Below are positions 36,209-46,261 of a stretch of DNA of 64,000 nt, piece by piece (positions within the stretch are counted from its first letter, which is position 1; every line of letters begins with the position of its first letter). Source of the stretch: DATMNR01 sp963702765 (GTDB lineage Bacteria; Chloroflexota; Ktedonobacteria; Ktedonobacterales; Ktedonobacteraceae); contig CAVPEB010000043.1 of assembly GCA_963702765.1 (NCBI GenBank), positions 9,567 to 73,566 on the forward strand, read 5' to 3'. The notes beneath the pieces are model-generated. The model was given only the letters and a program-made list of their open reading frames with translations. It was not told the origin of the DNA and searched no databases. The translations under genes were made by a program, and so were the position numbers.

Positions 36209-37042
36209 GTGATTACCAGTCCATCTAATCCACGTATTAGCAAATTACGTGAACTGCATACGACTAGAGGCCGCAAGAAAAGCGGCCTCTTCTTGATGGA
36301 GGGTCCTCATCTGCTGGCCGCGTTACTAGATACGCACGTTGTTCCTCACGAGGTCTACTATCAGCCTGAATTACTGCAACGCACTGCATATGGTAGATCT
36401 TTGCTGAATCGATTGCTCTATGCTGCTTCCTTAGCCCCCGAACAACTCATAGAGGTCAATGAGCGTGTGATCGAAAGCCTGGGTGAGACACAAACTTCTC
36501 AGGGTATAGTTGCAGTTTTATCGCTTGACACATTTCAACCAGAGCTTGTACGGACACGGCGTTCAAAAGCTTCGCGTTCAGCACTGCTTATATTGGATGA
36601 TGTGGCAGATCCGGGCAATATGGGAACGTTATTGCGTACAGCGCTTGCAGCGGACGTGTCTGAAGTGTTGCTAACACCTGAATGTGTTGACTGTTTTAGC
36701 CCGAAAGTAGTTCGCGCCGCCTCTGGAGCGCATATTGCATTGCCTATAGAAACGGATCTTTCATGGGATGCAATCACAGAAAAAACTGCCATTCATTGTA
36801 GGGAGGAGAGACGGGTATTTTTAGCTGAGGCTGGCAGCCCGCATCTTTACTTTGAACAAGATTTGAAACGACCATTCGCGCTGATCATTGGTAACGAGGC
36901 ACATGGCCCTTCACAAGAGGCCCGCAAGCTGGCTACTCTACCCATCGCAATCCCATTAGCAAATGGCGTGGAATCCTTAAATGCAGCCATGGCCACTGGT
37001 ATCGTACTATTCGAAGCGATACGCCAGGGTCGACAATCATAA
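36209..37042 (+). CDS. TrmH/SpoU family RNA 2'-O-methyltransferase
   Basis: A 277-residue SPOUT methyltransferase. The N-terminal substrate domain begins SNPRISKLRELHTTRGRKKS. The catalytic domain carries motif 1 DDVADPGNMGTLLRTALA, motif 2 LIIGNEAHGPS and motif 3 IPLANGVESLNAAMATGIV, which form the AdoMet-binding knot. Relatives methylate 23S rRNA or tRNA riboses. The start is a GTG after AAAGTAGGG. In many bacteria a TrmH-type gene lies near rplT; here the TnpB element now separates them, so the start region may once have been closer. Confidence 0.92.
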   Translation: MITSPSNPRISKLRELHTTRGRKKSGLFLMEGPHLLAALLDTHVVPHEVYYQPELLQRTAYGRSLLNRLLYAASLAPEQLIEVNERVIESLGETQTSQGIVAVLSLDTFQPELVRTRRSKASRSALLILDDVADPGNMGTLLRTALAADVSEVLLTPECVDCFSPKVVRAASGAHIALPIETDLSWDAITEKTAIHCREERRVFLAEAGSPHLYFEQDLKRPFALIIGNEAHGPSQEARKLATLPIAIPLANGVESLNAAMATGIVLFEAIRQGRQS

Positions 37043-37200
37043 AGGCCAGATATACCGTTCCTTTCTGGGGAGAGGGTTCGATACATCTGGCCGGATTTAT
37101 GTGTGCTATATCAATATAATAAAGCAAGTAGTATTCAAGAGAGCAACAAATGCAATGAGGGGCTGATAAATCAGCGATATGCGCGCTACATTAGCACCTA

Positions 37201-37434
37201 CTAATCGTTTGTCATTTCCTGGTGCAGGTCTGGCTGGTTAACAATCGATCCTTCTTTGCCACAGCTATCACACGAAGTGGGCATAGGGCCGGTATGAACC
37301 ATGCCGCATACTTCACATTCCCAGCGATAGAGCATAATCTCCTGCTGCTGTGGAAATGCTATTACTGCAGTCTGCACAGTCGCATCTTTGGTAGTTACAA
37401 CGGCTTTGTTGGTTTTCGTTCTCTGCGCAATCAC
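37201..37434 (-). CDS. Small rubredoxin-like zinc-ribbon protein
   Basis: A 77-residue protein with a variable N-terminal half and a C-terminal metal ribbon: WECEVCGMVHTGPMPTSCDSCGKEG, two CxxC pairs spaced as in rubredoxin-like domains. It probably binds Zn or Fe through four Cys. GGAGG precedes the GTG start. It may carry electrons or act as a small zinc protein; no partner is adjacent. Confidence 0.75.
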   Translation of the reverse strand: MIAQRTKTNKAVVTTKDATVQTAVIAFPQQQEIMLYRWECEVCGMVHTGPMPTSCDSCGKEGSIVNQPDLHQEMTND

Positions 37435-37588
37435 TTAGAGCCTCCTCTGTGTATGCTTAACCTTCTATAAAAACAGGTATAGCGGGTATGTTTTATGTAT
37501 AATTCAAGTCTAACAGCCACTCCATATGAAAGTCTACGAATTTTGATAGGCGTTCTGGATGCTATACATAACCAAATAGTTATAGAAA

Positions 37589-37652
37589 AGAAGAATTCAA
37601 AAGAAATGAGCCAGGTGATAGGATACCTGGCTCATTTCTTTTGAATTCTTCT
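37589..37652. terminator. 28-bp perfect hairpin, likely terminator of the chemoreceptor-like gene
   Basis: An exact 28-bp stem (arms 37589-37616 and 37625-37652) with an 8-nt loop lies 7 bp beyond the restored stop of the minus-strand receptor gene. A T-rich tail (TTTTCTATAA) follows on that strand; the other strand also has CTTCTTTT, so it may work both ways. The length and perfection are greater than needed for termination. Confidence 0.7.
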
Positions 37653-37658
37653 CTTCTT

Positions 37659-40089
37659 TTACCTCTCAGATTGCACAGGCCATTGGGGCTGTGATTGCAT
37701 ACCATTACCTTGCTGATGGGGAGGTGTGGGATATTGGGTTGTGGTTGTGCGCCATTACCCTGCTGGTAAGGAGGCGTGGGATATTGGGGCTGTGATTGTG
37801 CGCCATTACCTTGCTGATAGGGAGCCATCGGATATTGGGGTTGGATTGTTGTGCGCCATTACCCTGCTGATAGGGAGTCATCGGATATTGGGGTTGTGAT
37901 TGTGCGCCATTACCCTGCTGGTAAGGAGTCATGGGATAAGGAGCGAAAGGCCCGGTCGTCGTTCGCGACGGAGGAAAAGTATTACTATTTGACGATGATG
38001 AATAGGCTGACGAGGTAACTGTGCGGAAAGCGCCGCTAAGAGAAAGCTGATTTTGGTAATCCGCCTCGGGAGTCAGTGCCATATCTCCCATGGGCGCATA
38101 ATAATTCAGGTTCTCGCGAAGCTTGAAGGCTTCCACAGATGCCAGTAATTGCTCAGCCAGGCGAGCAACACGCTCCATATTTTGTGCCGCATCACGAGTG
38201 CTGGCGCTACTCTGTTCTGTCGATTCAGAAACAGAGTGCATGGTTTGCACAACAGAGCTGGATGATTGCAATTGCTGCGCAGCCATGAGGTTGATGGCTT
38301 CAATTTCAGAGGCCTGCCGCTCAACGACACCGAAGATGGATGCTAGCGAAGAACCGGCTTCCTGAGCCAACTCTGAACCTGCTGAGGTTTCACGTTCTGT
38401 ATCTCGCATGGAAACAGCCACAGCCCCGATATCTTCACGAACTGCACGAACAATGCGCGTAATTGAACTGGCCTGGTCTTTGGCTCGTTCAGCCAGGCGT
38501 CGAATGTCCGCTGCAACCGCGCCGAAGCCTTTGCCATTCTCACCAGCCATAGCAGCCTGAATAGCAGCGTCGAGAGCCAGGCGATTCGTCTGGTGCGCGA
38601 TATTGGCGATAACCTCGACGATATTATTGATTTCACGCGAACGATCTCCCAGGGTTTGTACCTTGCTGGAAGTATCCTGCACGTATTCATGGATACGCTC
38701 CATACCTTCGACGGTCTGCTGCACAGCTCCACGCCCGGTTTCCGCTGTCTGGCGCGCCTCACGAGCAACGCCGTACAATACCTGCGCTCGATCAGCGACC
38801 TGGCGGCTGGAATCAGCCATCTTCTCTACTTCTACAGCAGCCCCGGAGATTTGTTTAATTTGTGTATCCGCAGTTTCAACCAGTTGAGCCATACGCTCGT
38901 AGGTCATGGTCGTAGAGCTTTCAACCTCGTGGGCAACCATTTTGACACGCACCACCAGACTACCGAGTTCTTCGACCATATAGTTGAACGAATCAGCCAG
39001 AACACCTAATGCATCCGCAGTCACTTCTGCCTGGACACGCAAATCTCCTTCACCAACACCACTTACTTCACTGACCAGTTTTTCAACCTGTGTTTGCAGA
39101 TTATCACGCTGGGCCTGCGCGTCTTGAATAAGACGCACGATGTTGTCCAGCATACTGTTCATCGAGGAGGCAACAAGATTGATTTCATCACGACCGACGA
39201 TCTTTGCGCGCGCCGTTGTGTCTCCCTTACCTATTCGCCTTGTAAGTAAAGCCAGGCGGCGTAGAGGGGACGTAATTGTGAGGTTGATTATCCAACCGAT
39301 TGTGAACACGATCAGAATACTACTGGCGATAGCTATAATGGTAGCTATAATGACAGGTTGCGTTTGTGATGGCCCAACTGTAGACACCGTTTTACCAGTG
39401 CTCACCCCAGCATCTACAACAACTTGCCAAGTATTTCGGAGATCAGTAAATTGGTTGATTTGCTTGCCATAAGAGTTTTGTAGGCATCATTATACTGCAT
39501 TACGAAGGGCAGAAATGCGTTTGCTGGGGGATTGTTTACTAAATGTTTGAAGTTGGCTTAGCTCGGCATCTCTGCAAGTTTTTATATTGTGCCCACAGGC
39601 CGGGTGCTACGTGCCATTGACGGCATTTAATGCCGCTTGTTGATCGTTGATGATCGCAGGGCCAGTAGCGGGATTATCATTCAATAAGATAGTGCGAATA
39701 GTACTCATATTATCAGAAGTAGCTAATTCATAATTGCTCTGATATGACGCTAGAGTCTGTTCGAAATCTGCTTGACGAGCGAGGATATCACCATTGATCA
39801 ATCCACCCGAGGCGCTGAGTGAGGGATCAGTAATGACTTTACTCAAACTAGCGAAGACCTGATTATAGCGTGCCTGAAGAGACGCATTCATGCGCTCCAA
39901 ATTATTTTGTTGATCAGCGGCAATGCTCTGAGCATCAAAACTGGTTTGTACCGCCTGCCCTCGAGTATTCAACGAAGAGAGATAAAAGTTGCTCAGCAAC
40001 ACAATCACAATCACAGGTATGACCGCCGCGATGGAAAATGCGATGAAGAGTCGACGGAAAATAGGTATATTGCTAAGATATCTTATCAT
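37659..40089 (-). pseudogene. Methyl-accepting chemotaxis-type membrane receptor with tandem Gln/Pro tail, several frameshifts
   Basis: In order: N-terminal membrane segment (LFIAFSIAAVIPVIVIVLL), an extracytoplasmic helical domain, a second membrane segment (VIIATIIAIASSILIVFTIG), HAMP, a long coiled coil, and the signalling tip IANIAHQTNRLALDAAIQAA with GKGFGAVAADIRRLAERA. The final 100 residues are a tail of five near-identical 17-residue units (TPYQQGNGAQSQPQYPM). The frame breaks several times between 39480 and 39610, before the second membrane segment, and twice in the tail (about 37727 and 37845, each one C short of CCCC). Corrected, the stop is at 37659. It would signal to CheA-type kinases or work as a general sensor. 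Confidence 0.8.
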
Positions 40090-40441
40090 GTCAGCTTCAA
40101 TCCCTTCTCAAGGCAGCCTGTGACAGTGGCCTTTAATTCCTAACCCAGGCCAGGAGTGCACCCTTCAAATCAAAAATAGTGTTGATCGAAAACGATGGAA
40201 TGATAGACTTCCCTCAAGATAGCCCCAACGTAGTGTACATCATTGTTTCAAGAAATGAAACTTTTGGGTATGACACTCACCTGATTTTCCTAGTGCAGCA
40301 GAGGCAATCTTTGAAAAGACTAACTAATAGCCTCCGCCACACAGTTAGTGATAAGTAATCCCCCATTTCACAGATTTTCTAACAACAGGAAATTATCAAG
40401 AAGAGAAGCTCTCCGTAACTTCTCCTGGATGCTCATGAAAG

Positions 40442-41693
40442 CTAGTTAGGAACAGAGTATTCTGGGTTTACTGCTGCGACAAAGGAGGGATAGACGGTTA
40501 AAAATTGACCTTGTTGCCATTGAAACAGGTACGCAAGTGCTGCGGTATTTTGACCTGTATCATCAAACTTTGCAGATCCTTGAACCGTATTGAAGACATC
40601 GCCAGAGTGGAGTTCAGTAATAAGTGTGCTGTTATTAATACTGTTTTTTAAACTGACGGCTTGCTGCAATACCTGCCCCACAGAAAATGCCTCCGCCACA
40701 TCAGCATTGATTTGGTCAGCAGTACCACCATACTGAGCGATATAATCCTGCACCATTTGAGCGTTCTGGAAGTTGTTGGCCTGTGGATACCAGCCATTCG
40801 GAACAAATACACCTTCCGTATTTTTCACGCCACCCACACCACTGATAAAATCTTGACCCAGATCAGGTCCGGCAGTTGCGATAAGCGCTTTCGGGTTATA
40901 GTTGCTCTTTCTTAAAAACTTTGATATAAGCTGCAGCCTCAGGTAGCAAAGTGCCAAGAAGAACTACATCCGCGTGGGACTGTACCACCTGCTCCGCGTA
41001 AGGCTTGACGGCATCACCAGTAATTTTCGTTGAATCATAAGGAGGAGGATTATATACGGTTCTTATCCCACCCTGCTCCAACAACTGCCTGGCATAGTTT
41101 AATTGGGGAAATGTAAATGGATCATCGGAAGTCGCATATGCGGCTGTTTTAGGACGAATCTGGTTTGGCAGTGACAGGATAAAGTATGCGAACGTCGTCA
41201 GATTCTTTTCAACCGGCAAAGAGACGGCAAAGAGATTTTTCCACTTCTGAGTAAATACGCTAGGAGCACCTCCTGCTCCCTCAATGAAAGCGTATCCAGC
41301 GCTCTGTACAACTGGGGCTGCAGCCTTCGTTAGGAGTGATGAGAAAGGTCCAAATACCAGGTCTACATGATCAGTATGAATCAGTGTCGTGTAGTTCTTT
41401 GCAACCTGGTCAGGATCGCTCTTGTCATCAAGGATGAGTAGCTTAACTGGACGTCCTAGCAAACCACCATTGTTGTTAATTGTATCTGCCCAGAGTTGAT
41501 AGCCCTGTTTCATAGCCAGACCGTCGTCTTTGAAATCTCCCGAAAAAGATAGAGAAATTCCAATGGTGATAGGCGTCTGTGAATTCGTGAGTTGATTTTG
41601 CGCGCATGCACTTAGACCTCCAACAGTCATGACTAGAACAGCTAACATGCAAAGGACTGCTTTAAAAGTACTTTGTCCTAAGACATTTTTCAT
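40442..41693 (-). pseudogene. Branched-chain amino acid ABC transporter, substrate-binding lipoprotein (second copy), one-base frameshift
   Basis: A LivK-type periplasmic-binding-fold protein. A lipoprotein signal ends GGLSAC at the start, followed by ITIGISLSFSGDFKDDG, VDLVFGPFSSLL and AAYATSDDPFTFPQ. The frame stops after AAYIKVFKKEQL. The next frame resumes KSNYNPKALIATAGPD and ends with the family C-terminus NTAALAYLFQWQQGQF. One A fewer in AAGAAAGAGC (about 40905) restores a 416-residue protein. It is about 50% similar by eye to the LivK at 47251 and follows its own permease on the same strand. The upstream 350 bp (40090-40441) holds only a weak GAGAAG/CTTCTC hairpin. Confidence 0.85.
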
Positions 41694-41918
41694 TTTTGAT
41701 GCCCTTCTACTTACCGATATGAGATTTTGTGTTTATTACTGGCATCTCTTGATATTCCAGAGATCTTTTCATCAAACACATTGAATAGGGTTTACTCTTT
41801 CTAAGTAACCAGAATTAGTAATAGAAGAGTTTAATCGAAACTAAGCCGAAAGGATAGCTTTTACCCCAAATTTCCTAGTAAGCCCTATGTCAGGAGATAA
41901 CAGTTTCAGTTTTGAGTT

Positions 41919-43307
41919 TCAAGTTGAAGAAAGCGGAGGTAGCATTGGTTGAATTCCATCAGTAAGCGGGCGTGCATAACTACATCGCGGACAATAACAT
42001 GTATTCCCTCTCAGTAAAAATGGTTTGTGACAAAAAGGACATCTCCAACTGATAACTGGATTGAAAGCAATTGACTCCTGCTTAGTTATAGATTCGGGTG
42101 GCGAGAAAGATACAAGACGTTGGGCCTTCATTTTTTGAGATACGGCCATTGAAGGCTGTAACATTACAGACTGCCTACTAGGAATATGAGGAATAGCCGA
42201 AATCACCCTTGATGATCGTTCAACAGAATCGATTTGTTCGTTCATATTTTTTTCATTGACCAAATCAAAGGGTTCTGAAACATGTGTCGAGAAAGCAGAA
42301 AATGAGGGCAATTGTGGTCTTACAACCTGGGACTGCATTTTGAATTGTGACCCTTGCCACACCCTCCATCGCCTTTGCAATGCTGGTACGATACCATCGG
42401 GGAGGAGTAATATTACTACGAGAAGGATCCCTCCCAAGAGGATCTGGTTAAAGCCAGTTGACACCACGCCGTATTGCTGAACCAAAATCATTTGGATTGG
42501 CTCAAGCAGCATACCTCCTACAATTGGGCCAATTACCGTGCCAACACCCCCAAGAAAGCTTATTGTAACAATGGTCAAATCAAACCCTTGATCGAAGGCA
42601 GTAGATGGATTGATAAAACCTGCAAAGTAGATGGCTAAGGCGCCAACTATGCCTGTGAAAATGGCAGAAAGCACATATGCACCGAGCTTATAGCGTTCAG
42701 TAGGAATACCAAGTCCGAGTACTCGATCTTCATCATCACGGATTGCAAGCAGTACCAGTCCATATTTTGAGTGCCGTATCCACCACGAAACAAATGTGAC
42801 GAGCAATACAAGGGTGCTTGCAAGGAAGTAGAAAGGGAGATTGAAGAGGTTAGCGCTCCACTCAGGAATGGGTATAAAGATACCATCTGAGCCACCAGTG
42901 AGATCTCGCAAGTTATAGGCCAGCGATTGGAAGATAAATAATATAGCGATAGTGATAACAATGAAGGTAAATCGACGCGTTCGTAATGCGATCCACCCAA
43001 GCGGTATCGCGAAAATCCCAGCGACGAGGCCAGCTAGCGGTAGGAGCAAGAACAGCACTAAAACCCCTGAGATGTGCCAGTCCTGAACTCCCAATGCCAG
43101 AATATAGGCACCAATGCCGTAATAGGTAGCATTCCCCAGAGAGATGTAGCCTGTGTAGCCTGAAAAGATATTCCAGGAGATCGCTGCTGCAATCAGAAGC
43201 AGGACATCTACTGCCATAGATATTGTAGTCGAGTCCCCAATCACAATAGGTAGTGCCAGAAAACATAGTACTGTGGCAATCAATATCGGTGTTCTGAAGC
43301 GTTTCAT
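41919..43307 (-). CDS. livM: Branched-chain amino acid ABC permease (LivM type) with C-terminal zinc ribbon
   Basis: The first 300 residues are a LivM permease: TM helices, the typical SGYTGYISLGNATYYGIGAY, IPLGWIALRTRRFTFIVITI, RDLTGGSDGIF and AIRDDEDRVLGLGIPTERYK. After the last TM helix a cytoplasmic tail of about 130 residues ends in a zinc-ribbon-like CPFCHKPFLLRGNTCYCPRC. Such a tail is not part of ordinary LivM and its role is unknown. The start at ATG 43307 is a choice; GTG 43319 or a longer form to 43379 is possible. It is separated from livF by 360 bp. Confidence 0.88.
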   Translation of the reverse strand: MKRFRTPILIATVLCFLALPIVIGDSTTISMAVDVLLLIAAAISWNIFSGYTGYISLGNATYYGIGAYILALGVQDWHISGVLVLFLLLPLAGLVAGIFAIPLGWIALRTRRFTFIVITIAILFIFQSLAYNLRDLTGGSDGIFIPIPEWSANLFNLPFYFLASTLVLLVTFVSWWIRHSKYGLVLLAIRDDEDRVLGLGIPTERYKLGAYVLSAIFTGIVGALAIYFAGFINPSTAFDQGFDLTIVTISFLGGVGTVIGPIVGGMLLEPIQMILVQQYGVVSTGFNQILLGGILLVVILLLPDGIVPALQRRWRVWQGSQFKMQSQVVRPQLPSFSAFSTHVSEPFDLVNEKNMNEQIDSVERSSRVISAIPHIPSRQSVMLQPSMAVSQKMKAQRLVSFSPPESITKQESIAFNPVISWRCPFCHKPFLLRGNTCYCPRCSYARPLTDGIQPMLPPLSST

Positions 43308-43628
43308 GATAAGTTTCACATAGCCCTGCACAACTCTCAAGTTCGTGTTTAGTTGAGAGCAAAACTGACCGGAATACAATAGCAGGGCCCCTTTTTACGT
43401 TCTCGATCGATAGCGATGCGGCTTCCGCCCCCTACTCCGGATGTGCAACTCATTTCGATTTAGAGAAATCATAGCGAGCACAATGGCAAAATACAAGAAG
43501 AAAGCTTCCGAATGGGACAAATGGGGAAATGCGGTAATTACCGTATAAGCATCATTACACTCTCAATAGGAGATGAGAAGAATAATATAACAGGTAGTAT
43601 TATTTAGGGAGTTCATACAACTAGACAA

Positions 43629-43655
43629 AACCCCCTCGATAGCATCGGGGAGTGT
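43629..43655 (-). terminator. Rho-independent terminator of livKHMGF
   Basis: On the minus strand, CCCCGAT-GCT-ATCGAGGGGG is followed directly by TTTTGT, about 90 bp beyond the livF stop. It separates the main operon from the second livM-livK pair. Confidence 0.8.
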
Positions 43656-43740
43656 TTTCTGTGTGAAAAGTAAGGATGCTTATTTATAGTATCCATGAAC
43701 TGCAGGGAGGACGAATAGCTGTATACATATGCCTCTCGTC

Positions 43741-44460
43741 CTATGCTTCAGATAGCGTACCGCCAAAGAATAAATGATTCATCTCAGGATCTGTTCGTAC
43801 AGAAGAAGCATCACCCTGCATTCGTACAACACCACTCTCCATTACCACACCATAGGTTGCAATGGTGAGACCAGCCCGTACATTCTGTTCAACTAGCAGG
43901 ACAGTAGTGCCAGTACGATGCATTTGCACGATAGCCTCGAATACATTGTGTATAGTCTTCGGATCCAAACTCATCGAGGGCTCATCTATCAAAACCAGTT
44001 CAGGCGATAGCATGAGGGCACGAGCAATTTCGATCTGGCGTTGCTGCCCCCCCGAGAGACTCCTTGCCTGGTCTTTAGCGCGTTCTTTAACAATAGGAAA
44101 CTGTTCTTCAATTTGTTGTATACGCCGTTCAATGCGCTGGCGATCCTTTAGGAGCAGACCGCCCAATTCCATATTCTCTTTGATGGTCATATTAGGAAAA
44201 AGACTGTGTTCCTGGAGAATCTGGGCTATACCCAGTCGTAAAATTTGCGGAGCTGATAGGCCGCCAATCGAATGGCCATGAAACGCTATTTTGCCACGGC
44301 GAGGCTTTAGCAAGCCACTGATAGTACGCAGGATTGTGGACTTTCCAGCCCCGTTCGGCCCGACGATACAGGTGAGAGAACCTTTCTCAACTACGAGATT
44401 CACTCCCTTGAGGACATCTCCCCCACCATAGCCAGCAATAATATTCTCTAACTGAAGCAT
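43741..44460 (-). CDS. livF: Branched-chain amino acid ABC transporter ATPase LivF
   Basis: A 239-residue ABC ATPase. Walker A GPNGAGKSTILRTI, Q-loop ILQEHSLFP, signature LSGGQQRQIEIARALM, Walker B LVLIDEPS, H-loop LLVEQNV. The Q-E-x-x-x-F-P form of the Q-loop and the short length distinguish LivF from LivG. It energises uptake with LivG under the LivH/LivM membrane channel. It starts 3 bp after the livG stop, so the two are translated together. Confidence 0.95.
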   Translation of the reverse strand: MLQLENIIAGYGGGDVLKGVNLVVEKGSLTCIVGPNGAGKSTILRTISGLLKPRRGKIAFHGHSIGGLSAPQILRLGIAQILQEHSLFPNMTIKENMELGGLLLKDRQRIERRIQQIEEQFPIVKERAKDQARSLSGGQQRQIEIARALMLSPELVLIDEPSMSLDPKTIHNVFEAIVQMHRTGTTVLLVEQNVRAGLTIATYGVVMESGVVRMQGDASSVRTDPEMNHLFFGGTLSEA

Positions 44461-44463
44461 GCC

Positions 44464-45198
44464 TCATACTCCTAAATAGGCATCCAATACCGCGGGATTC
44501 GTCCGCACGACACTGGGTGGCCCTCCGGCAATTGTTGTACCGCGATGTAGCACGTTTACCGTATCACAAAGCTTCATCACAAATTCCATGTTATGTTCGA
44601 CGACCAGGAAAGTGATACCTTTTTGTTGATTGAGAATACGAATATAGCGCCCTATCTCATTGATCATGGTGGGATTCACACCTCCTGCCGGCTCGTCTAA
44701 CAAAATCAACCGCGGTCTGGCCACCAGGATAAGAGCGAACTCAAGTAATTTTTTTTGTCCATAAGAGAGATTTCCCGCGAGTTCGGCTTTAAGAGATGAA
44801 AGATTTACCAGATCCAGAAGTTCCAACGCCTGTCGTTGCTCGTGCGTTGAACTCCAACGGCTGAATAATTCATTCAAACGCTCGCGACGGGCGGCTATAT
44901 GCATGTTCTCCAGTACAGTCAGGTGTGGAAAGATACGTGTCAACTGAAATGTCCTGCCAATGCCGAGGCTAAATATTGCATCTGGTTTCGAATGAGTGAT
45001 GAATTTTCCATTGAACAGAATATGGCCCCTATTCACCCTTTCGTAGCCAGTAATTACATTAAACAATGTCGTTTTGCCCGAACCATTAGGACCTATTAAG
45101 CCGGTAATCGTACCTTGTTCAACAACAATTGAACACGTTGAGAGGGCTTGAATACCCCCAAAAGATTTGGAGACTGCTTGCACTTCTAACAGGCTCAT
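44464..45198 (-). CDS. livG: Branched-chain amino acid ABC transporter ATPase LivG
   Basis: A 244-residue ABC ATPase: Walker A GPNGSGKTTLFNVIT, Q-loop FQLTRIFPHLTVLENM, signature NLSYGQKKLLEFAL, Walker B LILLDEPAGGVNP, H-loop LVVEHNMEFV. The GGVNP after Walker B is the LivG mark. ATG 45198, behind GGAGAGG, is preferred to a start 10 codons upstream that would overlap livM. It is the fourth gene of livK-livH-livM-livG-livF. Confidence 0.95.
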   Translation of the reverse strand: MSLLEVQAVSKSFGGIQALSTCSIVVEQGTITGLIGPNGSGKTTLFNVITGYERVNRGHILFNGKFITHSKPDAIFSLGIGRTFQLTRIFPHLTVLENMHIAARRERLNELFSRWSSTHEQRQALELLDLVNLSSLKAELAGNLSYGQKKLLEFALILVARPRLILLDEPAGGVNPTMINEIGRYIRILNQQKGITFLVVEHNMEFVMKLCDTVNVLHRGTTIAGGPPSVVRTNPAVLDAYLGV

Positions 45199-45202
45199 AG
45201 GT

Positions 45203-46261
45203 TTAACCCTCTCCTCCTCGTTCAGCAAGGACTGTGGATGGTTCTTTGTTTGAATTACGAATGCGGTCAGCTAGCCTTGTTTGACGCGCTTCCTTCCAGC
45301 CACGCCATTTTTCCTGTAGAGATGGCACGATGCCACGCGGTAATAACAAGATAATTACCAGGAAGAGCGCGCCATAGATCACGAGGTTCACTCCTTGACC
45401 ACCAAATTGTAGATCCAGCCACTGCTGAAACGGCGTGACAAACAACGCTCCTACAAGAGGACCGGCCACCGTCCCTACTCCCCCAAGGAAGCCCATCAAG
45501 ACAATTGTGAGATCAACAGCAGGATTGAAACCTTGCTCGGGGTAGACACTCCCAACATAGTATGCGAAGATCGCTCCTGCCATAGCGACAAAGAAGGCTG
45601 AAATGACATAGGCAGTCAACTTAAACGCATTTGTCTTTACACCAAGGCCGAGTGCTCGATCTTCATCATCACGGATCGCGAGAAGTCCCAGCCCGAATTT
45701 GGAGTGGCGAATCCACCATGAGACAAAAACGGCTATGAGTAGTACAACAAAGGCTATATAGTAGAATGGGAAATCAGCATACGGTGCTACCCAGGGAGTT
45801 AGAGGCATAAATACTCCACTTGAACCGCCTGTGAATCCCTTTAGATTGTAGGCTAGCAACTGAAAGATAAAGACCCAGGCGATGCTGATAACAATAAAAG
45901 TATGACGCTGTGTGCGTAGCGAGATCCATCCCAATGGAAGCGCAAAAGCCCCCGCAACTAACCCGGTGAGTGGGAGGAGTAGGAACGGCTCCCACCCACC
46001 AGGAATTTGCCAATAGAGACTGGCCAAGCCAAAGGTATAGGCTCCAAACCCATAGAATACCGCGTGCCCCAATGAAATGTACCCGGTGTAACCAGAGAAA
46101 ATGTTCCATCCCACTACAGCAATAGCACTGATCAAGGTAAAAACGGCAATCGTATTGACAGCATCGTTAGGCGCAATGGCCACTGGAAAGATCCCCACAA
46201 ATACGACAAGTGCAATGAGCGCGAATATTCCAATGAGCCGGGAGACCCGAGTGGATATCAT
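45203..46261 (-). CDS. livM: Branched-chain amino acid ABC permease LivM
   Basis: A 352-residue integral membrane protein of the LivM family: SGYTGYISLGHAVFYGFGAY, LPLGWISLRTQRHTFIVISI, KGFTGGSSGVFMPLTP and AIRDDEDRALGLGVKTNAFK. Two or more TM helices follow and the protein ends in a short basic tail without a zinc ribbon, unlike the paralogue at 41919. Its ATG overlaps the livH stop by 4 bp (ATGA), showing translational coupling. It forms the channel with LivH. Confidence 0.95.
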   Translation of the reverse strand: MISTRVSRLIGIFALIALVVFVGIFPVAIAPNDAVNTIAVFTLISAIAVVGWNIFSGYTGYISLGHAVFYGFGAYTFGLASLYWQIPGGWEPFLLLPLTGLVAGAFALPLGWISLRTQRHTFIVISIAWVFIFQLLAYNLKGFTGGSSGVFMPLTPWVAPYADFPFYYIAFVVLLIAVFVSWWIRHSKFGLGLLAIRDDEDRALGLGVKTNAFKLTAYVISAFFVAMAGAIFAYYVGSVYPEQGFNPAVDLTIVLMGFLGGVGTVAGPLVGALFVTPFQQWLDLQFGGQGVNLVIYGALFLVIILLLPRGIVPSLQEKWRGWKEARQTRLADRIRNSNKEPSTVLAERGGEG

